Positions 42,228 through 52,100 are shown, counted from the stretch's first letter. The stretch: 64,000 bases of DNA from MWBF01 sp040772005 (GCA_040772005.1 JAXGYZ010000010.1:175568-239567), one strand, 5' to 3'. The notes: generated by a model from the letters alone, not told the origin. Translations and numbers: made by a program.

Positions 42228-43495
42228 GGTACACGTACGCAAACCGGCTCGACGCCCAAACTCTCTCTTTCGGCAAATGTGGTTTCGACCGACCCCCTTA
42301 CTACGACAATATCGGCTACGCCGACCTCTCCGACTTCTTCTATGTCTGGTTGCGACGCGCATTAGGCAGCCGGTTTTCCCCGATCTCTTCCAACGCTGGC
42401 AACTCCCAAGGCCGAGGAACTGAGTTGCAACGCCCTTATCGGCACGGCAGCAAGCAGAAGGCTGAGGCCTTTTTTTGGCGGCATGACCAGGCCATGCATC
42501 GGCTCGCCGAGCAATCGCATCCTGGCTTTCCCGTTACCATCTATTATGCCTTTAAGCAGTCCGAGAACGATGATTCTGAGGGCACTGCAAGCACCGGTTG
42601 GGACACCTTCTTGGCAGCAGTGATCCGAGCCGGATTTACGGTTACCGGTACATGGCCGATCCGTACCGAACGTGGCGTTCGCTCCATCGGCATCGGCACC
42701 AACGCGCTCGCCTCCAGCATCGTTCTCGTCTGCCGCAAGCGCGACCCCAACGCCCCGGCGGCCACGCGCCGCGAGTTCGTCGCCGCGCTCAAGGCCGAGC
42801 TGCCCGTCGCGCTGGCCCACCTCCAGCGCGGCAACATCGCGCCGGTGGACCTGGCCCAGGCCGCCATCGGCCCGGGCATGGCCGTCTACACCCGCTATTC
42901 GAAGGTGCTCGACGCAGCCGGCAAGCCGCTGACCGTGCGCGAGGCGCTGGCGCTGATCAACCAAACGCTCGACGAGGCGCTGGCCGAGCAGGAGGGCGAC
43001 TTCGATGCGGACAGCCGGTGGGCGCTGGCGTGGTTCGAGCAGAACGGGTTCAGCGCGGGCGAGTACGGCGTGGCGGAGACGCTGTCCAAGGCCAAGAACA
43101 CGAGCGTCGGCGGCATGGTCGACGCGGGGATCGTGGCCGCGAGCCACGGCAAGGTGCGGCTGCTGCGGCCGAACGAGCTGCCCGCCGGCTGGGATCCCGC
43201 GAAGGACCGGCGGCTGACCGCGTGGGAGGCCGTGCATCACCTGGTCCGGGTGCTGGAGGCGGGCGGTGAGCCTGCCGCGGCCGCGCTCGCCGGCCAGTTA
43301 GGCACGCAGGCCGAGACCGCCCGCGAGCTGGCGTACCGGCTGTACACGGTGTGCGAGCGCAAGAAGCGCGCCGCCGAGGCGCTGTCGTACAACGGCCTGG
43401 TGCAGAGCTGGCCGGAGGTCACCCGGCTGGCGCGCCAGGGCGCGCGACCGCGGGTGGAGCAGGAGACGTTGTTTGGACAGGATGAACAGGATTGA
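42212..43495 (+). CDS. DUF1156 DNA adenine methylase, C-terminal part (gene frameshifted)
   Basis: 427 codons, a continuation of the gene at 40323 in another frame. The catalytic region reads [19 protein letters not shown], where family members have a [17 protein letters not shown] motif, so even the start of the motif appears shifted. [27 protein letters not shown] and [20 protein letters not shown] are typical of the family. Between 42330 and 42500 the sequence passes in and out of recognisable frame (for example LATPKAEEL is in another frame), so several small indels are likely. The last codons (GQDEQD and the stop) are supplied by the repeat at 43474-43580. Not an independent gene. Confidence 0.8.
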   Translation: MGMAVRYTYANRLDAQTLSFGKCGFDRPPYYDNIGYADLSDFFYVWLRRALGSRFSPISSNAGNSQGRGTELQRPYRHGSKQKAEAFFWRHDQAMHRLAEQSHPGFPVTIYYAFKQSENDDSEGTASTGWDTFLAAVIRAGFTVTGTWPIRTERGVRSIGIGTNALASSIVLVCRKRDPNAPAATRREFVAALKAELPVALAHLQRGNIAPVDLAQAAIGPGMAVYTRYSKVLDAAGKPLTVREALALINQTLDEALAEQEGDFDADSRWALAWFEQNGFSAGEYGVAETLSKAKNTSVGGMVDAGIVAASHGKVRLLRPNELPAGWDPAKDRRLTAWEAVHHLVRVLEAGGEPAAAALAGQLGTQAETARELAYRLYTVCERKKRAAEALSYNGLVQSWPEVTRLARQGARPRVEQETLFGQDEQD

Positions 43496-43580
43496 CAGGA
43501 TTAGACTTCACCAATCTTGTTCATCCTGTCAATCCTGTCAAAGAGCAGTCGGTAATCCTGTTCATCCTGTCAATCCTGTC
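43474..43580 (+). repeat. Hairpin repeat of ACAGGATTN units at the methylase 3' end
   Basis: Units ACAGGATGA, ACAGGATTG, ACAGGATTA followed by complementary CATCCTGTC, AATCCTGTC units in two blocks. It overlaps the methylase end (encoding its last residues and stop) and fills most of the 124-base gap before the DUF499 gene. Confidence 0.9.
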
Positions 43581-43619
43581 CAAAAGGCTCTTCGCCTGCC
43601 CCAGTGCTAAGGAGCAAAC

Positions 43620-46600
43620 ATGGCAATCACCAACTACGACCGCGTCGGCAAGGCGCTGGACCTCCTGAAAGACGGGCTGCGCCCCTTCGTCGAGCGCGAG
43701 CTGGAGAACCGCCACGGCCGCTACTGGGTGACGACTGTCACCGCGAGCTGGCCCAATGACCTGTCCTGGCGCGACGGCGAAGACCTGCCGCAGATGGACG
43801 CGGCCGTCCTGCTGCGCATGATGTGGGACCAGTGGAACGTCGTCTTCCGGGATACCCTGGGCCACGCCGAACGGAGTCTGGTCAGCGAGCTGCGCGAGGT
43901 GCGCAATAAGTGGGCCCACCAGGAGACCTTCACCACCGACGACGCATACCGGGCGCTTGACTCGGCCGGCCGGCTGCTCACCGCCATTTCTGCGACCCAG
44001 GCGGACGAAATCGAGCGGATGAAGATGGAGCTGCTGCGCCTGCGGTTCGATGAGCAGGTGCGCAGCGAGAAGCGCCGGAGTGTGGGCACGGCCATCGAGA
44101 GCGCCGCGACGGGCGGGCTGAAGCCGTGGCGCGAGATCGTGACGCCCCATCGCGATGTGGCGAGCGGGCGCTACCAGCAGGCCGAGTTTGCGGCTGATCT
44201 GTGGCAGGTGCACCTCGGCGAAGGGACGGACGAATATCGGGACCCGGGCGAGTTCTACCGCCGCACCTACCTGACCGAGAGCCTGCGCCGGATGCTGGTC
44301 GGCGCGGTGCGCCGGCTCGCGGGCAGGGGCGGCGACCCGGTCGTGCAGCTCCAGACGAACTTCGGCGGCGGCAAGACGCACTCCATGCTGGCGCTCTATC
44401 ACCTCTTCTCCGGCGTCGCGCCCCGTGAGCTGGCCGGGGTCGAGCCGGTCATGCAGGAGGCCGGTGCGAGCACCCTGCCTGCGGTGCGCCGGGTCGTGCT
44501 GGTGGGCAATAAGATTTCGCCCGGCAATCCCCAGGTCAAGCGTGACGGCACGGTGGTGCGGACGCTGTGGGGCGAGCTGGCGTGGCAGCTCGGCGGCCGC
44601 GCAGCGTATGAGCGCGTGGCCGCGGATGATGAGCGCGCGACCAGCCCGGGCGACGTGCTGCGCGAGCTGTTCGTGCAGTACGGGCCGTGCCTCGTCCTGA
44701 TCGACGAGTGGGTGGCCTACGCGCGCCAGCTCCACGAGCAGAGCGACCTACCCGGCGGCAGCTTCGAGACGCAGTTCACCTTCGCCCAGGTGCTGACTGA
44801 GTCGGCCAAGCTGGCCCAGAACTGCCTGCTGGTCATCAGCCTGCCCGCGTCGGATACGACGGGCTCCCCGCATACCCAGGCGGACGACTCGGAGGTGGGC
44901 GGCCAGCGCGGCCGGGAGGCGCTCGACCGGCTGCGCAACGTGGTCGGCCGCGTGGAATCCTCGTGGCGGCCGGCCAGCGCGGAAGAAGGCTTCGAGATCG
45001 TCCGGCGGCGGCTGTTCGAGCCGCTGACCGACCAGGCGCAGTACCGGGACCGGGACGTGGTCGCGCGCGCGTTCGCCGACCTGTACCGGACGCAGCAGCA
45101 GGAGTTCCCACCGGAGTGCCGCGATGCGGATTACGAGAAGCGCATCCGCGCGGCGTATCCCATCCACCCCGAAATTTTCGACCGGCTGTACACGGACTGG
45201 TCGACGCTGGTCAAGTTCCAGCGGACGCGCGGGGTCCTGCGGCTGATGGCCGCAGTAATCCACAGCCTCTGGGAGAAGGGCGACCGCAACCCGTTGATCC
45301 TGCCGTGCAACATCGCGATCGACGACCCGCGCGTGCAGTTCGAGCTGACGCGCTATCTGTCTGACAACTGGGTGCCGGTGATCGAGAAGGATGTGGACGG
45401 GCCGAGCTCGCTGCCGCTGCAGATGGATGCCGACCTGCCCGGCACGCTGGGCAAGTATGCGGCGAGCCGCCGCGTCGCGCGGACCATCTACCTCGGCTCC
45501 GCGCCCACCGCGCAGGCCGCGCACCGGGGCGTCGAGGACCGCCGCGTCAAGCTGGGCTGCGTGATGCCCGGGGAGTCGCCTGCGGTGTTCGGCGACGCGC
45601 TCCGGCGGCTCGCAGGCGCCGCGACCTACCTGTACCAGGACGGCACGCGCTACTGGTATTCCACCCAGCCGACGGTCACCAAGCTGGCCGAGGACCGCGC
45701 CGAACAGCTCAAGCGCGAGCCCGACAAGGTCGTGCACGAGCTGGAAGGGCGGCTACGCCGGGATCTCGAGCGCAAGGGCGATTTCCTGCGCATCCACCCC
45801 ATGCCGCACAGCGGGCAGGATGTGCCCGACGATATGGACGCGCGGCTCGTCGTGCTCAGCACGGAGTATCCGTACAGTAAGGAGGAAGGCAACCGCGCGG
45901 TGGTCGCGGCCAGGCAGATCCTCGAAACCCGGGGCAACACCCCGCGGCTCTACCGCAATACCCTCGTTTTCCTTGCCGCCGACAAGACGCGACTGCAGGA
46001 CCTCGACGAGGCCACGCGCAAGTATCTCGCCTGGGATTCCATCCTGGGCGAGAAGGTGCAGCTCGACCTGGCGCCGCTCCAGGTGAAACAGGCGGAGACG
46101 CAGCGTGCCGCGGCGGACAGCACGGTCACCGCCCGGCTGCCGGAGACGTACCAGTGGCTGCTCGTGCCCGGGCAGGACACGCCGCAGGCGCCCGTGACCT
46201 GGCAGGCCTTGCGCCTGACCGGTTCAGATGCGCTGGCCGTGCGCGCGAGCAAGAAGCTGAGGAACGATGACCTGCTGGCCGGCACGCTCGCGGGCACCAT
46301 GCTCCGTATGTGGATGGACAAGGTCCCGCTCTGGCGCGGGGACCACGTATCGGTACGGCAGTTGGCCGAAGACTTTGCGCGCTACGCCTACCTGCCCCGG
46401 CTGAAGGAACCCTCTGTCCTGGCCGACGCGGTGCGCGGCGGGCTGGCGCTGTTGACCTGGGAGCAGGAGACGTTCGCGTGGGCCGACAGTTGGGATGAGA
46501 CCACGGGGCGGTACCGTGGCTTGCAGGGCGGGCAGCACGTCACGGTAGATGCGCTGTCCCCGGGATTGCTGGTGAAACCGGACGTCGCTGGTCGCCAACT

Positions 46601-46991
46601 GGAGGCCGACCGCAAGGCGCTGGAGGCGGCGCGTGCCCCCGTCGGTCCGGAGCCGCAGGCTGCCGTCGCGGGAGGCACGACGGACGCGCCTGCGCAGGCC
46701 GGCGAGCCGGGCGTCGATGCGCCGTCCCCGAGGGAACTCGAACCCCTGCACCGACAGCCGAGGCGCTACCATGGCACCGTGACCCTGGACCCCACGCGCG
46801 TGGGACGCGATGCGAGCCGCATCGCCGACGAAGTGATCAGTCACCTGGTTGCCCTGATGGGAGCCAATGTGACGGTGACGTTGGAGATCGAAGCCGAGAT
46901 ACCGGCCGGCGCGCCGGATCACGTGGTGCGGACGGTAACCGAGAACGGCCGCACGCTGCGCTTCACCGGCCAGGCGTTCGAGCGGGAGTAG
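43620..46991 (+). CDS. DUF499 P-loop ATPase with N-terminal Swt1-like HEPN domain
   Basis: 1123 residues, AAGGAG at 43609-43614 before ATG 43620. Residues 1-130 form a Swt1-type HEPN-like domain, with RNKWAH at 95-100 matching the Rx4H motif of HEPN RNases. The DUF499 ATPase core follows: Walker A NFGGGKTHSMLALYHLF (about 247), Walker B CLVLIDEWVAYARQL (about 359), and VKFQRTRGVLRLMAAVIHSL. The C-terminal part from about 1000 has a Pro/Ala-rich linker and a short beta-rich end. DUF499 (COG1483) recurrently travels with DUF1156 methylases and Snf2-type helicases in defence islands. This is the last gene of the island. Confidence 0.9.
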   Translation: MAITNYDRVGKALDLLKDGLRPFVERELENRHGRYWVTTVTASWPNDLSWRDGEDLPQMDAAVLLRMMWDQWNVVFRDTLGHAERSLVSELREVRNKWAHQETFTTDDAYRALDSAGRLLTAISATQADEIERMKMELLRLRFDEQVRSEKRRSVGTAIESAATGGLKPWREIVTPHRDVASGRYQQAEFAADLWQVHLGEGTDEYRDPGEFYRRTYLTESLRRMLVGAVRRLAGRGGDPVVQLQTNFGGGKTHSMLALYHLFSGVAPRELAGVEPVMQEAGASTLPAVRRVVLVGNKISPGNPQVKRDGTVVRTLWGELAWQLGGRAAYERVAADDERATSPGDVLRELFVQYGPCLVLIDEWVAYARQLHEQSDLPGGSFETQFTFAQVLTESAKLAQNCLLVISLPASDTTGSPHTQADDSEVGGQRGREALDRLRNVVGRVESSWRPASAEEGFEIVRRRLFEPLTDQAQYRDRDVVARAFADLYRTQQQEFPPECRDADYEKRIRAAYPIHPEIFDRLYTDWSTLVKFQRTRGVLRLMAAVIHSLWEKGDRNPLILPCNIAIDDPRVQFELTRYLSDNWVPVIEKDVDGPSSLPLQMDADLPGTLGKYAASRRVARTIYLGSAPTAQAAHRGVEDRRVKLGCVMPGESPAVFGDALRRLAGAATYLYQDGTRYWYSTQPTVTKLAEDRAEQLKREPDKVVHELEGRLRRDLERKGDFLRIHPMPHSGQDVPDDMDARLVVLSTEYPYSKEEGNRAVVAARQILETRGNTPRLYRNTLVFLAADKTRLQDLDEATRKYLAWDSILGEKVQLDLAPLQVKQAETQRAAADSTVTARLPETYQWLLVPGQDTPQAPVTWQALRLTGSDALAVRASKKLRNDDLLAGTLAGTMLRMWMDKVPLWRGDHVSVRQLAEDFARYAYLPRLKEPSVLADAVRGGLALLTWEQETFAWADSWDETTGRYRGLQGGQHVTVDALSPGLLVKPDVAGRQLEADRKALEAARAPVGPEPQAAVAGGTTDAPAQAGEPGVDAPSPRELEPLHRQPRRYHGTVTLDPTRVGRDASRIADEVISHLVALMGANVTVTLEIEAEIPAGAPDHVVRTVTENGRTLRFTGQAFERE

Positions 46992-47054
46992 CACAGCCGC
47001 CTGCACCGCAGGCATCATCTCTGCGCCTCAAGGTCAACATGTGGAGGTCCTGCT

Positions 47055-50000
47055 ATGATGTATTTGAGCCACAATGCCGTGGTGGCATTTCTCCTCCTGA
47101 CGTTGTTCGCACCTCTGCTGCAACCGGTCCTGCCGGCCGTTCAGTCAAACCGGGCCACTCTCGCGCAATCACCGTCATGGATCGACGATCCACCGCCTGG
47201 CGCCCCGGAGACGGAGCTGTCTGGTGGGGCCGATGGCGACATGGACGCCGCATCTCAGACAGGGCCCCTGTTTCCGGGATTATTCGAGGATACGTGGACG
47301 CCTTCGGCCGTGACCGTGGGCGCTGATGGCTCTCTTCATTTCGTGGCGGAGGTCTTTGTCGATGGTCCGCCCGAAGTGTATTACGTGAGAGCGAAGGATG
47401 ACGTGGTCCTCGAAGTCGAAAATCTATCCCAAAACACCAGTTCCTCCATGCATCCTGCTCTCCACGTATCAGATACGGCCATTCACGTCGTGTGGCAGGA
47501 CGACGTGTCAGGCTCCGACCAGATCTATCACCGGTGGCGCTCAGATGGACGCTGGGTTCAGGCTGAACAAGTCTCCAACGCGCCCGGAGGCGCGCATGCG
47601 CCGGGGCTGTTGGCTGAACAGGGCGGTCAGGTGGGCGTGGAGTGGGTTGAATTCCTCGAAGACCGGACCGACCGGTATCGCTGCACCTGGACGGCTTCCG
47701 GCTGCATCGGGTCGGCCAGGGTCGCATCGATAGAGCAGGCGCCGCCGCCGCTCTCCTCCCAGTCGGCTCAAGCCCTGCGACTGCTGGCTTTCTTACGGGA
47801 TGGCGAAATCTGGACGGTGCGGGAGGATGGATCGGGGCTGCGACGCGTCACCAACTCGGGCGGGCGAATCTATGCCTTTGCGTGGTCTCCTGATGGACAG
47901 CAATTTGCCTATACCTATTTGACTGACGAATACAACGTATTGTGCGACATCTATCTCATCGGCGTAGCGGGCACCGGGCAGCGCAGGTTGACCACAAACA
48001 TCGGGGCTTCCCGTTGGGTCATCGACTGGCGAGGTGACAGGATAGCCTTCTTGCGTGAGATGGCGACCTATCCATACGTCAGGATCGCAACGGTGACAAC
48101 TGGCGGTACTTTCGCATACGTATCGGGCGATATCGAGAACTATGGGGTGGGCTTTGACCTCTTTTCTCATCCGCGCCTGCGCTGGTCGCCAAATGGACAA
48201 TGGATCGCTTTGAGCCATGGTATGGCGAACGTTGTTGTGGCGCCGGGAGCTGTGCAGCGTGCCATCGATCTATGGTTTCAGCCCGACTGGAGCAGCGACT
48301 CGACCCACTTAATCTACGCTGATGGTAGGATCAGGAAGTACTATCCTTCCAGCGGAGGCACGTCCCTGTTGGCGAACCTGGACTCTGACTTTCCCACCTA
48401 TTCGCCTGATAATCGGTACATCACCTATGGCATACCTTACCTGCGGCGCATGAACAGCAACAACACAGGGCATGTCACTCTCACATCGGACAGCGCGGCG
48501 TTCATGAGCTGGTCGTCCTTGGGCGACAAGATCGCCTACTCGCGCTGGTATGATAACGGCAGCCCCTGGCCCGATATCTACGGCGTTTACGTGGTCGGGT
48601 ACGATGGGAGTGGACGGCGCCAGGTGAGCAGTGGCTATGATGAACAGCCCCGGTGGCAGCCGGCGCCGATCGCGTTCTCGGTCGCTGGCCAGGTCAAAGA
48701 TACTAACGGGGCAGGCATTCCCGGTGTCACAATCTCAGCCGGGGGTAGCTATGTGACTACGACCGATGTCAACGGCCACTATACCTTGTCAGGGGTGGCT
48801 GCGGGAGCCTACACGATCACGCCGTCAAGGAGCGGCCATGCGTTCTGCCCGGGTAATCTAAAGGTCACTGTATCAGCAGATCTTTCTGGTCAGGATTTCA
48901 CGGGATTCGGGGCAAGTGCGACTTTGGGCTTCTGCCCGAATCCAGAGGGCTACAAGTTTTCTAATTCAGATAGTGGTTGGGGAAGCTTTCCGATCTCTGC
49001 CTACGATTATCGACGAATCGACCTCATCACCATGTTCGGGCAGGACAAGGTTTGTGTAATGACCGGAGATATCTGCTGGATCAAACCACAAGCCAACTTA
49101 TGGCACGTACAAGCCAGTCTCAGTATGAATGCTGGGCATTGCGATGGTATGGCGTCCACCAGCCTGCGTTTTTTCAAGGGTCTCGATGTACCAGCGCAGT
49201 TCAACTTGACTGCACACACGCCACATGAACTCGCCCTGAGCGATGCTCGGCGCCATATTGCATACTACTTCGTAGAGCAGTTGACCGAACCTGTTAAGGC
49301 TTACAAGGAGCAGATACGGCAGAATCCGCCGTCCGTGATCCTTGATCTACTGCGGACGGCTATCCAGGGTGGGGCTTCGGACCCAGCTACGTTGTTCCTG
49401 CGGGAAGAGGGTAAGGGAGGACACGTTGTTACACCATTTGCTATCGAAGATCGGGGCAGCAGTGTGTCCTGGGTGCGCGTCTACGACAACAACCATCCGG
49501 ACGACCTCACTCGCTATGTGATCATTGACACCGCGAAACAGACATGGAGCTATGACCTCGGGTCGATGACCTGGTCGGGTGATGCAAATACACAGTCTCT
49601 TGGAATCGTCCCAATTTCTCAATACGCTGCACAGCCTGTCTGTCCCTGGTGTGATGGCTCCCTCCAGATGGCTGCACCCGACAACCTATCGATGCAGGAA
49701 GTCTGGCTGAGCGGCCCGGGACACGTGCTGATTGCGGATGCTCAAGGACGCCGGCTGGGTTACAACGGGGCGCAATTCATTGACGAAATGCCACAAGCGT
49801 ACGGCAGTTTCATCGACGGCGGTCTGGGAGTAGAGCAGGAACCGATCTATCAGCTACCTGTGAACGACGGCTATACCATTCTTCTTCAGGGAGAAACCAT
49901 TGCCCGGCCAGGTGAAGTGACCCTGAGTCAGTTTGGGCCGGGCTACGCAGCTCAGGTAGACGGCATTCTGCTGCGACCATCGACCCAGGATCGGGTTACG

Positions 50001-50432
50001 ATTGCAGCAGACGGTACAGCCGTGACATACCAACCCAGTGCAACTGGAAGCCCTACCTTCTCGCTGGCGCTGGATGATGGAAGCGTCAGCTATGAACTGG
50101 AGATTGTCAGAGCAGAGATCGATGCCGGCAGGCGTGTGACCGTATCGGCACAGACTGCGTCCGGCCTCTTGTCTTACAGCAACGCCATGGCGAGCGGTGG
50201 CGAATATGACCTATCGGTCCTGCGAGCTTCGCCAACGGGGGTAGAGTGGTTCGTCCATGATAACCTTCGGGTTGGCGCAGGTGACACGCATTTTGTCGCT
50301 TATCGTGGGTGGGATGGAGAAGGAGCAATGACATTGTACGTTGATCGCGGAAGTGATGGCTTCTTCGATGATGCCATTTCGCTGGAGAATCAGCTGCGGA
50401 AGACGTATTTGCCATTTGTCTTTCGTAAATGA
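47055..50432 (+). CDS. Secreted protein: TolB-like propeller, carboxypeptidase-regulatory domain, cysteine-peptidase-like domain
   Basis: 1125 residues. GGAGG at 47043-47047 precedes ATG 47055. A signal peptide spans 1-35. From about 240 there are PD40/TolB-like repeats (GEIWTVREDGSGLRRVTNSG, FAWSPDGQQFAYTY). Near 545-620 lies a carboxypeptidase-regulatory-like beta domain (GQVKDTNGAGIPGVTISAGG). Residues 690-815 have GHCDGMASTSLRFF, GHVVTPFAIEDRG and VYDNNHPDD, that is Cys, His and Asp/Asn in the order of a papain-fold peptidase; this is an inference. The C-terminus ends KTYLPFVFRK, a tail common in exported Chloroflexota proteins. It follows the defence island by 63 bases, but an exported protein is unlikely to belong to it. 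Confidence 0.75.
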   Translation: MMYLSHNAVVAFLLLTLFAPLLQPVLPAVQSNRATLAQSPSWIDDPPPGAPETELSGGADGDMDAASQTGPLFPGLFEDTWTPSAVTVGADGSLHFVAEVFVDGPPEVYYVRAKDDVVLEVENLSQNTSSSMHPALHVSDTAIHVVWQDDVSGSDQIYHRWRSDGRWVQAEQVSNAPGGAHAPGLLAEQGGQVGVEWVEFLEDRTDRYRCTWTASGCIGSARVASIEQAPPPLSSQSAQALRLLAFLRDGEIWTVREDGSGLRRVTNSGGRIYAFAWSPDGQQFAYTYLTDEYNVLCDIYLIGVAGTGQRRLTTNIGASRWVIDWRGDRIAFLREMATYPYVRIATVTTGGTFAYVSGDIENYGVGFDLFSHPRLRWSPNGQWIALSHGMANVVVAPGAVQRAIDLWFQPDWSSDSTHLIYADGRIRKYYPSSGGTSLLANLDSDFPTYSPDNRYITYGIPYLRRMNSNNTGHVTLTSDSAAFMSWSSLGDKIAYSRWYDNGSPWPDIYGVYVVGYDGSGRRQVSSGYDEQPRWQPAPIAFSVAGQVKDTNGAGIPGVTISAGGSYVTTTDVNGHYTLSGVAAGAYTITPSRSGHAFCPGNLKVTVSADLSGQDFTGFGASATLGFCPNPEGYKFSNSDSGWGSFPISAYDYRRIDLITMFGQDKVCVMTGDICWIKPQANLWHVQASLSMNAGHCDGMASTSLRFFKGLDVPAQFNLTAHTPHELALSDARRHIAYYFVEQLTEPVKAYKEQIRQNPPSVILDLLRTAIQGGASDPATLFLREEGKGGHVVTPFAIEDRGSSVSWVRVYDNNHPDDLTRYVIIDTAKQTWSYDLGSMTWSGDANTQSLGIVPISQYAAQPVCPWCDGSLQMAAPDNLSMQEVWLSGPGHVLIADAQGRRLGYNGAQFIDEMPQAYGSFIDGGLGVEQEPIYQLPVNDGYTILLQGETIARPGEVTLSQFGPGYAAQVDGILLRPSTQDRVTIAADGTAVTYQPSATGSPTFSLALDDGSVSYELEIVRAEIDAGRRVTVSAQTASGLLSYSNAMASGGEYDLSVLRASPTGVEWFVHDNLRVGAGDTHFVAYRGWDGEGAMTLYVDRGSDGFFDDAISLENQLRKTYLPFVFRK

Positions 50433-50790
50433 TCGTTGCAAGATTCTGGCCCACCACCAGAAGGTCATACATGACACACCGTCAGCCCATCAACACCTGG
50501 TGGTCGGCTTTGACTATGCTGTCCGAGGACCGTTGGTCGGGTACCTTCGCGCTTCATCCCGCGCACCCCTTCCCATATCGGTTCCGGAAAAACACGCGAT
50601 ATCGAGCATTGACAACGGCATATACCTGTACTATAAGTAGGTTAGTTCATGGCGCCGCTCGCAGGCGCGGCCACTGCCTGAAAGTGTTGCAACGCTGCAA
50701 ATTGCAGCGCCTGGGCAGGCAACCAGCCGACTCCCGCGGCGACAGACACCGTCGCGGTGCGTCTCCGTGAACTCCTGAAGGACGTTCGCG
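50433..50790. other. 358-base gap with small palindromes
   Basis: No gene was seen. A perfect inverted repeat CGCTGCAA a TTGCAGCG lies at 50693-50709 inside a larger GCCTG...CAGGC setting. The ribosome site of the next gene (AAGGA at 50778-50782) closes the gap. Confidence 0.5.
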
Positions 50791-51909
50791 ATGAGCGATT
50801 ACAACGAGTTCGTGCGCAGTGCAGCCGGGGTATTCTCCGAGCTGTATCCCACCCCGCAAGCTACCCGGCGGCTGTTGGACAGCGCCGGTATCGACACCGC
50901 GCAGGTTAACTTGTCCGATCCGGCGCTCCATCGCTGGCTCGAGATCCTGAAACAGGCTGTGGCCGCGGGCAAGGTGGATGCGCTCCTGGCGGCCGCCCGG
51001 CGGGACTACCCCGCCCACGCGGGGCTCCGTGCCCTGTCCGAACGCCGCGCCACCGATTACCCCCCGCCCTCACCTTCGTGGGCAACGCGGAATGCCCCTT
51101 TTAAGAATCGCCCGAAGCCGCCGTCTTACCTGCCGCCCGTATCCTCCCCGTCTATGCCCACCCCCGCCCGGCCTTCCTCTGCACTAGCCCCATCCGACGC
51201 GCGGGCCCAGCTCCGGCTCGACGTGGGCGTGCCCGAGAAGGTGGTCGCAGGCCGCTCGTTCGACCTGGCGGTGTCGATCCGTAACCCCGGCTCCCCCGTC
51301 CTGTTCGACGCGGACCTGAGCCGCACGGGCAGCGCGCCGTTCTGGGTGCGCGCCCGGCGGACGCGGCCGTGGGTCCGGCTGCGCATTGACGTCAGCGCGC
51401 CCGAATGCGACATCGCCGACGACGAAAGCGCGACCTTCACGCTCTGGTTCGGCCAGGACTCGCCCGTCTTCCTCTGGCATCTGACCCCGCGGCAGCCCGG
51501 CGAGATCAGCATCATCGTCAAGGTCTTCGAGGTCAAGGATTGGCTCGGCAGCGCGCGTGTTCACACGCAGGCCCTCGCCAAGCAGCCCTCCGGTGCGGTC
51601 AGGATGGTTGTCTCCGCCCTGCCCCTCGCCTCCCCGGACCTGACGCTGGCGAAGGCGCTCTTGCGCTGTCCGTCCGTGCAAAACCGGCAGAGTCGGAATG
51701 TCATCGTCGCCAGTCTGCCTGAACCGGTCCGCTTTGCACTCAGCCGGAGCGATCAGCAGCTGCTGGATGTGCAGAATATCATCGAGGCCTCGCTTAACTA
51801 CGAGGGTGGATTGAATGCCCTCATCGCCGCCGTGCGTTCCTTCGAAGGCGATTCGCTGCCCATGCGTGCTGTAGACCAGGTTCTCAAGCAAACCCTCCAC
51901 AACGCCTGA
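50791..51909 (+). CDS. Adaptor protein with EAD1 at N-terminus, beta-sandwich middle, EAD2 at C-terminus
   Basis: 372 residues, ATG 50791 with AAGGA upstream. Residues 3-85 match effector-associated domain 1: VFSELYPTPQATRRLLDSAG, then LHRWLEILKQAV and LLAAARRDYPAHAGL. A Pro/Ser linker (about 90-130) follows. Residues 137-268 look like an Ig-like beta-sandwich (DVGVPEKVVAGRSFDLAVSI, WLGSARVHTQA). Residues 285-370 match EAD2 (LLRCPSVQNRQSRNVIVASL, then YEGGLNALIAAVRSFEGDSL). EADs are homotypic adaptor domains that recruit effectors (peptidases, TIR, STAND NTPases) in bacterial conflict systems. No enzyme domain is present and no EAD-bearing partner is in the window, so it should recruit proteins encoded elsewhere. 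It lacks a signal peptide. Confidence 0.75.
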   Translation: MSDYNEFVRSAAGVFSELYPTPQATRRLLDSAGIDTAQVNLSDPALHRWLEILKQAVAAGKVDALLAAARRDYPAHAGLRALSERRATDYPPPSPSWATRNAPFKNRPKPPSYLPPVSSPSMPTPARPSSALAPSDARAQLRLDVGVPEKVVAGRSFDLAVSIRNPGSPVLFDADLSRTGSAPFWVRARRTRPWVRLRIDVSAPECDIADDESATFTLWFGQDSPVFLWHLTPRQPGEISIIVKVFEVKDWLGSARVHTQALAKQPSGAVRMVVSALPLASPDLTLAKALLRCPSVQNRQSRNVIVASLPEPVRFALSRSDQQLLDVQNIIEASLNYEGGLNALIAAVRSFEGDSLPMRAVDQVLKQTLHNA

Positions 51910-51983
51910 CCGCCCGCCGCAACTTTCAACCTTACAACCTTCAACGCCTAATCTTCCATCTTCCATCTTCAATCGTCTCTGTC

Positions 51984-52012
51984 TTGCCGTCTCGCACGCC
52001 TTGCTGTATCAT
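51984..52012 (+). promoter_or_regulatory. Promoter in leader copy 1 (upstream of DUF4914 gene)
   Basis: TTGCCG (51984-51989), 17 bases, TATCAT (52007-52012). The segment is shared with the promoter at 54417-54445. The 321-base gap 51910-52230 otherwise contains this duplicated leader and the small frame at 52101-52163. Confidence 0.6.
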
Positions 52013-52100
52013 AGGCCACAAGCCACTACACCTCCGGCCCCTGCACGCCCACGGCCGGCAGTCATGGTAAACATCATCCCCAATTCAAAGAAGAAGTAGG

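Noticed and set aside
43496..43619. Rho-independent terminator between methylase and DUF499 gene
   Set aside because: The hairpin bases are the dispersed ACAGGATT repeat, which also occurs inside coding sequence, and no T-run follows.
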